A stretch of 64,000 nucleotides of DNA from an uncultured Saprospiraceae bacterium (GTDB lineage Bacteria > Bacteroidota > Bacteroidia > Chitinophagales > Saprospiraceae), in NCBI GenBank assembly GCA_937959275.1, contig CALGLU010000031.1, positions 1-64,000 on the forward strand, written 5' to 3'. Shown in pieces: positions 38,601 through 46,929 of this stretch. Each line of letters begins with the position of its first letter. Position 1 is the first letter of the stretch. The position numbers were made by a program, and so were the translations under genes. Under the pieces are notes generated by a model. That model ran no database searches. It was given only the letters and a program-made list of their open reading frames with translations, and was not told the DNA's origin.

Positions 38601-39183
38601 GTGGTGTAATTGACGTATAGTCCGAGCTGCTAATTGTTGAGCTGGTTGAAGAGCAGCCAGAATCGCTTTTTAATTGTTTTGAAAAGTCGGGATTTGTTTT
38701 TGGTTCGAGATAGCGGACTTCTGGCATAGCCATGACAGCTTCCATGATATCTCTATCCATGACTTTAATACTCAGGTAGGGTAGCCTGTTTTTTTTGGGT
38801 TTTGGCATGAGTGTTTCCACTGTGTATGCCTTGCCATATTTTCGTTGTGTTTCTTGGACGATGTAGTCAAGGATTTTCTGTTTAGCAGCATCCCATTGTG
38901 CATCATCTGTATCCAATTGATGAAGTTTGGATCTAACATCTATTTGACCAGCAGGCTGGTAACCTATGCTTGCTAATTTGTCTGTAGAATTGAGTGTGCT
39001 CCACAGCAGGTGATTATCGATATCCTTCCACTGGATAATGTCTTGAGTGCTTTGCAATCTGGCTTCTAAGCTAGAGTGTACTTCTGTTTTGCTGAGTGGC
39101 GCTTTGTGGTTAGTCTGGCAGTAGAGAGATGTTTGCAAAAAACTTAGCAATAGACAAGCGAGAGAGATGAGTAATGTTTTCAA
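35692..39183 (-). CDS. Secreted subtilisin-like serine protease (S8) with long C-terminal repeat region
   Basis: 1163 residues from a TTG start (LLISLACLLLSFLQTSLYC signal peptide). Propeptide-like region to about 200, then the catalytic triad: Asp in IAVMDTGIS (about 224), His in CGHGTSMAG (about 270), Ser in GGSSAATATMAG (about 441). A proprotein-like beta domain and Ig-like repeats follow (repeated phrases TVHPIP, DPTTCGG/DPSTCGG, NG(N)GTPESGE/NNGLMDASE). The end, IDFSSVVDYDSAIEVHLLPGFETVLGAQFEAFIDGC, matches a C-terminal module common in Bacteroidota secreted proteins (3-coathanger-stack type) rather than a standard T9SS tail. Confidence 0.88.
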   Translation of the reverse strand: MKTLLISLACLLLSFLQTSLYCQTNHKAPLSKTEVHSSLEARLQSTQDIIQWKDIDNHLLWSTLNSTDKLASIGYQPAGQIDVRSKLHQLDTDDAQWDAAKQKILDYIVQETQRKYGKAYTVETLMPKPKKNRLPYLSIKVMDRDIMEAVMAMPEVRYLEPKTNPDFSKQLKSDSGCSSTSSTISSSDYTSITPQSRQSWHHAKHNIPCAWNNSNHGDGIWIAVMDTGISSTQDKLNGDFAEGQSAGRIVEKYNTFQTAGVSTNNWQDQCGHGTSMAGLATAPRGYDNTPAGVSYEANLISYRVTEDVLINTGDEKDGVTEALYHAANDARVNIISMSIGDVFSSGQVEDAVEYAYGKGKLMFAAAGTSTSLTNWYPVIFPAWMTQTVAVTGITDAANRERCSSCHDGPEVDFVIEMQRASDDGRTAATLAVPNLGNKYVGGSSAATATMAGVAGLVWGNNPSWSRTDVLTRLIQTADNYPTRDNDFGWGAVDVCQAVDNNFSLVCATGVTNEVTMQITNISFPAESDTGAEAEWVLSFNGTKYFFDVPDGGASGDPANYINTGECGSVPIIVDLGMTSCTQSSRPVTISIHEDDGPTSDCNLNGFPDYDDNFGTTTPTVTFNANTFSTNGFTFTYQLVCSSTFTPPAAGISVPQDTCLNSVVDVEFFASGGVAPYTVTYSSNGSSAQTITVPANGTSIIHNTSNTGSTTYALLSVSDDDGCGQTLSQSETVTVHPIPTITATVTDPSTCGGTDGSINITVTNVPNGLYDIAYAGGIFSNVSIVSGVGMISGLSAANYTDLSILANSCESTELPDVILTDPSAPIAAIANDSPVCLGDPITFTATPAGMSNYEFFIDVNGNGTPESGESLQSGSTDSYSSSTLADGDIISVQVTNLNCTSEVNTMVTVHPIPELIISAVNDPTTCGGMDGSIEIAGVNIPDGLYTIQTLAGPLQSVSFTSGAAVLTNLSAGNYVDLYISINGCVSIELDDALLVDPAASAGISISSDSPQCPGSLTALEVLPSGMSEYSFFLDANNNGLMDASEQLQAGASNVFGSTSLASGDVIGVVVTEGNSCSSTHLTVITLLPTDYQFAGSGGLTGVELGIADYETDGILESTQTIDFSSVVDYDSAIEVHLLPGFETVLGAQFEAFIDGCNGGLGGQN

Positions 39184-39723
39184 GGTATATATTTTTCAAA
39201 TGACTAAGGTGGAAGGGGCTCTCTGCATCTAAGTTACTATAAATTCAGCATATCTCATGTAATCTATATGGCTCTAAAAAGTGATTTAAATGAATTGATT
39301 GAGCCTACTAACAATCTATATATGGAGCATAATTTAGTCTTTGTTGAAAGGAATATCACCAAAAGACCAGCATACTCTTAAAGATGAATCTCCAGATAAA
39401 TCCCCTGTCACCATAATAATAGAGTGATTAAGTTTTCTTAACTTAATCATCAAATCAGAAAACAAAGTCCACGAGTAAGTTTAGTTAGCCGATTATAATC
39501 GTTTTATCCAGTTGTAGATGGAATAAATGTCCAAGCGATGATAAGAGCAGACGACCAAAGGAAGTCTGCTCCATATCGCCTATCCATTACCCAGCCTCCC
39601 CCAAAATCTACTCTAAAATAATTGAAGTCTAGTTGATAAACTTTACAATTATTTCTATGCTAAACTCGGATGAAACTCAATTGCTATTGATAGTCTTTAT
39701 ACCTAAAAATTTGTGCATCTTTA
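39184..39723. other. Divergent intergenic region with a perfect palindrome
   Basis: 540 bases between the divergent S8 protease and CHAT genes. AT-rich and without a gene; it contains one strong inverted repeat at 39425-39449 (separate entry). Promoters for both genes must be here, but no consensus pair is convincing. Confidence 0.5.
39425..39449. promoter_or_regulatory. Perfect 10-bp palindrome, possible operator
   Basis: Arms TGATTAAGTT and AACTTAATCA enclose TTCTT. It is about 240 nt upstream of the protease start and 275 nt upstream of the CHAT gene start. No T-run in the right place for a terminator and no gene ends here, so a protein-binding site is plausible. Confidence 0.4.
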
Positions 39724-42540
39724 ATGAGAAGTATGCGGGTTACAGTTAAGTTATTGATATTAGGGTTATGCATTTCTTTTTCACCTTATGGTGAATTGAG
39801 GAGTCAATCAGCGTTGGAGACTTTTAAGGTACTTGAGAAACAAATGACAAAATCCTGGAAGTATGAAGAAATGATTCCGCAATTTGATTCGCTAAGACCT
39901 ATTCTACTTGAAGAAAAGTTAATTCAGGAATATTTATATAGTTCTACTTACCAAGTAATAAGCCTTGCACTGACTGCCAAATTCTTGAAAGCTGCCCAAT
40001 TATTGGATATAACATCAAATGCTGTCGAAATTTACTCTGAAAATCAAGACAGTATTAACTATAGATGTGATAATGGTCTCATGATTGATATAAGTGTACT
40101 TTCCGCCTATATTAATATCAATTTAGGGAATACATTTTTAGCTGAAAATTATGCACGTAAAGCCATTAAGTTAACTGATGAAATCGGCAATAATGAGATT
40201 AAGGGAATCATGCACCAGTCTGGTAAATATCAAATATTGGCTGATTCATATAATCATATCGGAGATTATCATAGAGCCATTCAGTATTTTAAATCTGCTA
40301 TTGAAAAAGCTGAAATTGATAATCCACAACAAATATATTGGTTGACTTCAATAGGTTCTTCATTTATACAATTGAATGACCTGAAGAATGCTCAAGACTA
40401 TTTGAATTTAGCACGTAAAAAATACTATAGCGTTTCTGACTTAGAACATGAACATTATGTTGTTTACCTTAAACAAAGTCTATGCTTTTTAAAACTAGTT
40501 GAGAACAAGATGAAACTTGCCAAGAAACAAACAGCTGGTGTAGAAGAATCGCTTGACTCAGTTCTACAGCTAAAACCAATTCATGCTTACCTATTGCATT
40601 ACTATCAGATCAGAGGTAGAACTGCTATGTTAAAGGAGAATTTCATACAAGCAGATACGTTTTATGAAAAAGCTATAAATTATTGTCTTGAAGTCTTTAG
40701 TTATAACGAATTTAAAGTAGGTGCAAATTATCAAGCAATCTCAAAATCATACTATCAAGCAGGCAAATTTGAAGATTGTATTAGACTTTCAGATTTAGCA
40801 ATAAAAGCGCTAAATAAAAACAAAGAATTAAGTTCTGAGTTAGACTATCCAAATATATTAAATCATCTCTTTGTATATGAATCACTTTTATTAAAAGTGA
40901 AATCCCTTATCAACTTGTCTAAAGTTGATTCTGCAATAATATTATCAAGTAAGCTCCTCTCTGTCTTCGACTACATGCTTAATAAAAGAATAATTTCAAG
41001 AGAATCCAAATACCATTTCGTCAATAAAATTAAATTTGATATTGAAGAAATTTTGGAACTTCTAATTGAGAAACAAGAATTTGAACTTGCCTTTGAACTC
41101 GCACAAAAAGTACATGGCATCTTAGTCTCTTTAGAAATAAATGAGGATATAGCCACACAACAATTCAATATTCCTCAAGAGTATATTGACTACTTAAATA
41201 GACTCAAAATAAAAATAAGTCAAAAAGAAAGTTTGTTAATTCGATTAGACAAAGACGATGAACAATACAATTTTCTAAGTTCTGAAATAGACTATATTCA
41301 AGAAGAACTGGATAAGGCAATCGAAACCATTGAAAAACAAAGGCCTGGTTATCACAAATTAAAATATACCCGGCCTAAAAATAAAAGCTTTGCTCAATTT
41401 CAAAAAGAAGTACTTGACAACAACACTGCCCTAATAGAATACTTAGTGGGAGAAAATAACGTATTCACATTTATAGTAACCAAGGATGACATAAAAATTG
41501 AAAAAGCTGAGATAACAGATGAATTATACATCCACATTGAAAAATTGAATAAACACCTTCGTTCTATTGATAGCAAAGTAGCATTTAGTGAATTTATAAG
41601 CTCATCAAATTATCTGTATCAGCAATTATTAAAACAACCACTAGAGTTAATTCCAGCTAATATAAATCAGCTTTACATCATACCAGACAATGAACTTAAC
41701 TATATTCCCTTTTCTGTTTTGTTTGATAAAACAACGGAACCAATCTCTTTAGGAAGATATGACCTAATCCCGTATCTTGTTAAAGATTACGATATTTCCT
41801 ATCACTATTCGTCTGCTCTTCTTTCAACGAATACATCCTTTCTAAATGCTAATTTAAGTGGTTTCGCGCCTTCGTTTTCGTCTTCTTATTCTAGTGAAAG
41901 TAAATTAACTAAACTCCTATATAACGAAGAAGAAATATTATTGATACAAAATATCACAGACGGCGAAATTCATATTGATACTGCGGCTACCCTCCTCAAT
42001 GTTAGACAATCTTTCAATGAGTATTCAATTACCCATTTAGCAACGCATGCCACATGTAACGACACGCTTTCGTTTGAAAGTAAAATTCATTTAGAAGATG
42101 GTCCTCTCCATGCTTACGATATACATAATATGCCTCACAATCTTGAGCTCGCTGTTTTGAGTGCCTGCAAAACTGGTGACGGTGAACTGAAAAAAGGAGA
42201 AGGAATCATGAGCTTGGCTAGAGCATTTATATCGAGTGGTTGTAAAAGCGTCATCACGTCTTTATGGAATGTCAATGACAGAAATAGTTCGATTTTAATG
42301 GAGTCGTTTTATGAAAATCTTTGGAAAGGGTATTCTATAAATCGATCGCTAGCAGAATCTAAACGAGACTATCTAAAAAATGTCAACTCTTCAATACAAG
42401 CTCACCCTTATCAATGGGCAACTTTTATCGCTATAGGAAATAGCGACTTAAGGGTTTTCCGTTTTCCACTAGGAGAATTAGCTATAATTGCTTTGCTTGT
42501 CTTACTGATTGGCATCTTTTTAATTCGGGTGATGAGATAA
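39724..42540 (+). CDS. TPR-CHAT protein, exported and membrane-anchored
   Basis: 938 residues. N-terminal signal peptide (LLILGLCISFSPYGELRSQ), TPR-like helices from about 50 to 470 (AENYARKAIKLTDEIGN, HRAIQYFKSAIEKAEI, AQDYLNLARKKYYS, FEDCIRLSDLAIKALNK), a coiled stretch, then a CHAT caspase-like domain (about 640-910). The catalytic pair is intact: His in THLATHATC (about 773) and Cys in LSACKTGDGELKKGEGIMSL (about 813). One C-terminal membrane helix (LAIIALLVLLIGIFLI) ends the protein. CHAT proteins act as proteases or scaffolds; its target is unknown. An extracytoplasmic CHAT of this form is frequent in Bacteroidota. Confidence 0.88.
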   Translation: MRSMRVTVKLLILGLCISFSPYGELRSQSALETFKVLEKQMTKSWKYEEMIPQFDSLRPILLEEKLIQEYLYSSTYQVISLALTAKFLKAAQLLDITSNAVEIYSENQDSINYRCDNGLMIDISVLSAYININLGNTFLAENYARKAIKLTDEIGNNEIKGIMHQSGKYQILADSYNHIGDYHRAIQYFKSAIEKAEIDNPQQIYWLTSIGSSFIQLNDLKNAQDYLNLARKKYYSVSDLEHEHYVVYLKQSLCFLKLVENKMKLAKKQTAGVEESLDSVLQLKPIHAYLLHYYQIRGRTAMLKENFIQADTFYEKAINYCLEVFSYNEFKVGANYQAISKSYYQAGKFEDCIRLSDLAIKALNKNKELSSELDYPNILNHLFVYESLLLKVKSLINLSKVDSAIILSSKLLSVFDYMLNKRIISRESKYHFVNKIKFDIEEILELLIEKQEFELAFELAQKVHGILVSLEINEDIATQQFNIPQEYIDYLNRLKIKISQKESLLIRLDKDDEQYNFLSSEIDYIQEELDKAIETIEKQRPGYHKLKYTRPKNKSFAQFQKEVLDNNTALIEYLVGENNVFTFIVTKDDIKIEKAEITDELYIHIEKLNKHLRSIDSKVAFSEFISSSNYLYQQLLKQPLELIPANINQLYIIPDNELNYIPFSVLFDKTTEPISLGRYDLIPYLVKDYDISYHYSSALLSTNTSFLNANLSGFAPSFSSSYSSESKLTKLLYNEEEILLIQNITDGEIHIDTAATLLNVRQSFNEYSITHLATHATCNDTLSFESKIHLEDGPLHAYDIHNMPHNLELAVLSACKTGDGELKKGEGIMSLARAFISSGCKSVITSLWNVNDRNSSILMESFYENLWKGYSINRSLAESKRDYLKNVNSSIQAHPYQWATFIAIGNSDLRVFRFPLGELAIIALLVLLIGIFLIRVMR

Positions 42541-42609
42541 CTGTACACAAGAGTAAAAGAGTAAACACCTATCTTCCTCCCTGCCCTGTTTACATGAATC
42601 ATTAATTTC

Positions 42610-42858
42610 GTGTTAACAATGCTGCTGGCGTATGCCTATGATCTCTTTCAAAAGATTAGCAACTCTAATAGAATTGAACACTATTCAATGATTATAAAGA
42701 ATGGGCAAAGACCTCAAATATTAATATTGAAAACTGAAGGCTCTGAAGTAGAATTCACATTGGATGGTCATCATAAATTGAATGCTTATAACAAAACAAC
42801 TACCAACGCTAACATTGTAAGAATCACAAAATATAAAGGAATGATTTTAGATTTATAG
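42610..42858 (+). pseudogene. Fragment of a DGHHKL-motif protein
   Basis: 82 residues from a GTG. The C-terminal part, MIIKNGQRPQILILKTEGSE then FTLDGHHKLNAY, resembles the ParB/Srx-like DGHHRL pattern of nucleotide-binding domains. It lacks the N-terminus expected for such proteins and sits at the edge of a zone of decayed genes. Probably the remainder of a larger gene; identification is tentative. Confidence 0.35.
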
Positions 42859-42969
42859 GCTGCTTGGATGATTTTTGTTATCGAAACTTGAAAGAGTTGT
42901 TAACCATTGACATCCTCCATATTTTATGATAAGGTTTGATAATTTTGATCTTTCATCAACCGATAAATA

Positions 42970-43435
42970 ATGAAATTCAAAATTATTCTTCTCGTTTTAA
43001 ACATCATTATATTATTTCCCCAATTTGCAAACGGACAGGAGAAGTAAAAATTTCTTTTCACAAGAGGAGATAATAATATTTCAGTTATTACAATGGGATT
43101 TATTAGCTCAACTATGTGCAGTATTATGGAATGTCCTGATTTTTTAATTCTTATTGATGTCCCTCATATTCCCAGCAAGATAATAAGAGTGGTTCACAAA
43201 GTAATGCCACTAATGAATCCAATCCACTATTACATTTATTGATTGCACCTATTTAAATAAGCCTATTAAATATATTCTCAATACACATTCTTATAGCCAT
43301 AGACTATTAACCATTAAGCCATTTATTGAAAAGGATACACAGCTATTAACTGCAGAGAAAAATATAGAAATATTTAATGAGCAAGGACTTTTCGGTGACG
43401 AAACGAGTGAAGCGTATTTAAATTTTGATTATTAA
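42970..43435 (+). pseudogene. Decayed gene for a secreted protein, possibly metallo-beta-lactamase fold
   Basis: Begins with ATG and a clear signal peptide (MKFKIILLVLNIIILFPQFA), but is stopped after 17 codons; the frame continues as KFLFTRGDNNISVITMGF ... LILIDVPHIPSK, then, after a shift, KYILNTHSYSHRLLTIKPFIEKDTQLLTAE to a TAA at 43433-43435. The order VLID..., THSHxH-like resembles metallo-beta-lactamase-fold proteins. Several stops and frameshifts show it is dead. Confidence 0.4.
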
Positions 43436-43482
43436 GATTTCTTCCGATACAACTCTTTTAAGCGAATCAAACAATCTTATAG

Positions 43483-43740
43483 ACTGATTCGAGAAACCAA
43501 TTAAAAATGATAGCCTTAGAAGAAATTGTAGAAAAAGATTCTATCGTTCGGACTATTGATTTATTTATTGATCAATTGAATTTTGAGTAATTGGGATTTG
43601 TTGATTCTAAATCTATTGTAGGCAGGCCTTCATATCCTGACAGTGCAATGATTAAATTATATCTATATGGATATATACACGATTTGCAAAGTAGTAGAGT
43701 ATTAGCAAAGTCATGTAAAATTAATTTGGAATTACGCTAG
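43483..43740 (+). pseudogene. IS1182-family transposase, N-terminal remnant (copy 1)
   Basis: One frame reads TDSRNQLKMIALEEIVEKD, then SIVRTIDLFIDQLNFE, a stop, LGFVDSKSIVGRPSYPDSAM, then IKLYLYGYIHDLQSSRVLAKSCKINLELR and a stop. This matches the start of IS1182 transposases (VRVIDxFVDxLDLxELGF, GRPAYxPxxLLKLYLYGYLNRIRSSRxLExxCxxNIEL). Lacks a start codon and everything after the first 86 residues. A second copy of its beginning lies at 48129-48232. Confidence 0.75.
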
Positions 43741-44327
43741 TGCCTCAAGAACTAAATATACAGCCATATTAAATTGTTCTTTTCAGCCTTCTCTGCCTTA
43801 CAGGAACGGCCTTGATAGCTGTGGCTATCAAAGCGAACCTGTGCCTTGAGTAGACGAAAAATAACTACCTTCATACAGCCATTTATTTAGTGCTTATGGC
43901 ACTGGTTGCTTTGTTAGCTATTTCCTTCTTATAGAACAATAGGTGAATTTAGAAAAAACAATGGTGAAGCTTTTGAGAGTATATTTCAAAACTATGACTT
44001 GTATAATTAGCGCATCTATTGTTTTGTTGTCTCTGCTGAGTCTTATGCATTGTTTGTATCGATAGTTAGTTCAATACTCCTACGAAGTATGGTACTTCTC
44101 TTTTTATTACAGCATGTAGCTTGGATAGTAGTTCGAAGAGTATGGTAACTACCATTCTCCTTTACTTCCAACCACAACAAAAAATAACCCACACCCAAAC
44201 CTCCCTCTCCACAAGCAAATACCAGAATTCTGTGATTTTAATATATCATGGATTTCTGTGAGCTACGGACTCAATATTTGACTGACATTTAAGTGATTAT
44301 TTCACATTGTAACAACAATATAAAATC
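43741..44327. other. Non-coding stretch with one hairpin
   Basis: About 590 bases between the transposase remnant and the FISUMP gene. It holds a perfect 8-bp hairpin (TTGATAGC, loop TGTG, GCTATCAA, 43812-43831) and, near 44188-44207, a run like one arm of the element at 6453-6601. No gene or other signal seen. Confidence 0.5.
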
Positions 44328-45923
44328 ATGAAGTCTACATTTTCCGCAATTCTCCTATTATTTGTTTCGCATCTTTCTGCTCAAGTGACAGAAGTAGAGA
44401 TACTCCCGGATGGGATTGTTTTCCCAAGAATGAATACCACTCAAAGAAACGCCTTAACTGCTGTCCAGGGTCAATGCATTTATAATATAAATACCAAAGC
44501 AGTAGAATGTTTTGATGGCACTAACTGGTCTGGTAATGCCAGTGGTACGCCATCAAGTATTGTGGATGGTGATGGTGATACGGGAATTTCAGTAGAACAG
44601 ATTGCAGATGAAGATTTGATTAGATTTTCTGTGTCGTCAATTGAGGGAATGCAGTTTGATGGACAATCACTACAATTCTTGAATACAGGACAGTCTGTTT
44701 TCATCGGTGAAAATGCAGGTCTTGTTGATGACTTGTCAAACAATAAAAACACCTTTGTTGGATCTCTTTCAGGTCAGGAAAATACGACAGGTACACAAAA
44801 TGTCGCCGTCGGGCACCAGGCCATGAAGGATAATATCAATGGTTCTAATAATGTAGCCATTGGTCAACAAGCGCTTCAAAAAAATAAGAGCTCTAATAAT
44901 ATCGCCATAGGATTTAACGCCTCCAGAGACAATAACACAGGAGTCAAAAATACAGTCATCGGAGGGTTTAGTGGTTTCACAAATCAAACTGGTAACGAGA
45001 ATACACTCATAGGGTATGAGGCAGGAAGAAACACAAGTACAACATCATCTGGAAATGTCATGATAGGCCATCAAGCAGGCATGAATGAAACAGGAAACAA
45101 TAGATTATACATTGCAAATGATGATACAGATGACCCACTGCTTTATGGCGAATTTGATACTGATAAATTGATAACGAACGGGACGTTTGAAGCTACTGAA
45201 ACAATTACAGTTGGCCATAATTTTAATGCCCCACAGCCGGGAACAATCAGATTTAATCCTAATACGAATGATTTTGAAGGATGGAATGGATCATATTGGC
45301 TCTCTCTGACACGAGTAATGCAAGAAGGAAATGGTGTGACAGATGTCAACAATACCACCTATCGATCGGTTATCATTGGCACACAAGAATGGACGGCTGA
45401 AAATTTGAGAGTGCTGAGTTACAATGATGGGAATGCCATAGCAAGTACACCTAATAGTACAGATTGGATAAATTTGACTACTGGAGGATGGTGTCAATAT
45501 GATAACGATCCAAGTAATGCGGCAACATATGGTCTATTGTATAATTGGTACGCGGTTGATTCTGGCAAGTTGTGTCCTTCTGGATGGCATGTACCCTCAA
45601 AAAGTGAATTTTCTACACTTGCAAATACTTTGGGTGGCGTTCTTAATGCTGGCAGTAAAATGAGAGAAAGTGGAATCGCACACTGGGCTAGTCCAAATAC
45701 GGGAGCCACTAATGCAAGTGGCTTTACAGCACTGCCAGCTGGAAGAAGAAGGGGAGATAACGGCAATTTTAGTTCGCTCACTTTTGCTGCTGAGTTCTGG
45801 ACATCAGGTTCTCAGTTTACTGGTAATGGTGACTTTCGTTTTATTAACAGCAATAATAATCAACTATTTGGCAGTAATGTCCAATATACTACTGGCATGT
45901 CAGTAAGATGCATCAAAGACTGA
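44328..45923 (+). CDS. Secreted FISUMP-domain protein with adhesin-like head repeats
   Basis: 531 residues with a signal peptide (AILLLFVSHLSAQ). Residues about 110-270 carry repeated G-x-x-(A/S)-x-x-N-x-x-(G)-x-x-N-(V/T)-(A/L)-I-G units (GTQNVAVGHQAM, GSNNVAIGQQAL, SSNNIAIGFNA, GVKNTVIGGFSG, GNENTLIGYEAG), the pattern of trimeric-autotransporter heads. The C-terminal 190 residues are a FISUMP domain: IGTQEWTAENLRVLSYNDG, GGWCQYDND, YGLLYNWYAV, LCPSGWHVPSKSEF, GMSVRCIKD. Probably surface-exposed. It sits between transposase remnants but is intact. Confidence 0.85.
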   Translation: MKSTFSAILLLFVSHLSAQVTEVEILPDGIVFPRMNTTQRNALTAVQGQCIYNINTKAVECFDGTNWSGNASGTPSSIVDGDGDTGISVEQIADEDLIRFSVSSIEGMQFDGQSLQFLNTGQSVFIGENAGLVDDLSNNKNTFVGSLSGQENTTGTQNVAVGHQAMKDNINGSNNVAIGQQALQKNKSSNNIAIGFNASRDNNTGVKNTVIGGFSGFTNQTGNENTLIGYEAGRNTSTTSSGNVMIGHQAGMNETGNNRLYIANDDTDDPLLYGEFDTDKLITNGTFEATETITVGHNFNAPQPGTIRFNPNTNDFEGWNGSYWLSLTRVMQEGNGVTDVNNTTYRSVIIGTQEWTAENLRVLSYNDGNAIASTPNSTDWINLTTGGWCQYDNDPSNAATYGLLYNWYAVDSGKLCPSGWHVPSKSEFSTLANTLGGVLNAGSKMRESGIAHWASPNTGATNASGFTALPAGRRRGDNGNFSSLTFAAEFWTSGSQFTGNGDFRFINSNNNQLFGSNVQYTTGMSVRCIKD

Positions 45924-46017
45924 TTGTGTTAAGTTGTTGATAGTGAAGAAGTCGACAAATTAATTCCGTAATTCGAGCTCTTCACATTGTTGCATTTTAA
46001 TTCCTTATGAATATTGC

Positions 46018-46378
46018 GATTACTTCGAAATATCCAGGCCTACTGGATATTCTCTTGTGAAACAATTCAAGCGAGAAGAAGAAAGTTGTTTAGGGGCGCA
46101 TCAATAGCACCCATTCTATGCCTCACAAAACGCCTCCAAATCTTGAACTTGCTATAGTCAAACTAAGACGTAAATATCCCAATTGGGGTGCTATAAAAAT
46201 TAGAGTGCTTTTAGAAAAGAAAATTAAAAAAAGTAAAATTCCTTCAGAGACGACTATAAATGCGGTGCTCAAACGCAATCAACTAATTAAACCCAGAAGG
46301 AGGAGATCTGTGAAGGAAGAAAAGCTTTTTCCTAAATTTGACCCATCCATATCTAATGAGGTCTGGAGTGCAGATTAG
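46018..46378 (+). pseudogene. IS481-family transposase, N-terminal remnant
   Basis: The first frame reads ISRPTGYSLVKQFKREEESCLGAH then a stop; after a shift near 46110-46118 it continues PHKTPPNLELAIVKLRRKYPNWGAIKIRVLLEKK ... SETTINAVLKRNQLIKPRRRR ... NEVWSAD then a stop. This is the helix-turn-helix and linker region of IS481 transposases (GISRxTGYxWxxRF, HPxWGxRKIRxxL, PSxxTIxRILKRxGL). The catalytic DDE part is replaced at once by an IS1182 fragment. Confidence 0.75.
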
Positions 46379-46414
46379 ACTAATAACACGCTTGATCATT
46401 ATGAATGTGTATAA

Positions 46415-46633
46415 GCGAATAAAAAGAGAATCAAGAAAAGACCTGAATATTATCGGCAAAGATCCCAAATAATAGAACATATCTTTGGGACGATCAAAAG
46501 GCACTGGGGAATAGATCACGCATTACTAAGAACAAAGAAAAAATTGAAAATAGAATTTGCTATTGCGTTTACCTGTTATAATATAAAACGAATTAAGATC
46601 ATATTAGGAGATACGTTGCTAAAAACAGCTTAA
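46415..46633 (+). pseudogene. IS1182-family transposase, C-terminal remnant
   Basis: An open stretch of 72 codons: KKRPEYYRQRSQIIEHIFGTI, KRHWGIDHALLRTKKKLKIEF and AIAFTCYNIKRIKIILG, ending at TAA 46631-46633. It matches the end of IS1182 transposases (RRxIVEHPFGTIKRxMGxxxFLxRGxxxVxxEFxLxxxAYNxKRxxxIL). It begins about 40 nt after the IS481 fragment stops, so the two families are joined in one scar. Confidence 0.75.
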
Positions 46634-46753
46634 TGTTAGGATAAAAAGCCTGCATTTGAGCTGTGATCACCTAGAGGAGTTGATACAGTATTTATGGAGT
46701 ATTTTTCATTTCTTAAAGATGTCAAATTACAATTGTAAAATTGAGAGGTAAAT

Positions 46754-46780
46754 GTGGGTTTTTGCCCAGTCTGACATTAG
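46754..46780. repeat. Left imperfect inverted repeat beside the LysR-methyltransferase gene
   Basis: Its core TTTTTGCCCAGTCTGACATT pairs with the reverse complement of 48046-48070 (core GGGCAAAACCAC), with two one-base gaps and a few mismatches. It lies 150 nt upstream of the gene. Confidence 0.55.
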
Positions 46781-46929
46781 ATAAGATGTAAGAGCTCCTT
46801 CATCACTCCAATATGTATCATCATCCGTCATTAGTGGCAAATAAATAAATCAGGGATTAGACATCTAACATGAATAATCATAATAGCAGGTATTAATAAA
46901 TTTCAAAGAAAATACTAAAAAAGAAAAGA

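Noticed and set aside
35692-39183. Type IX secretion sorting tail on the subtilase
   Set aside because: The end (LLPGFETVLGAQFEAFIDGC) does not follow the common type A pattern ending in a basic, KxxxK/R-like tail; it fits another adhesion-type module better.
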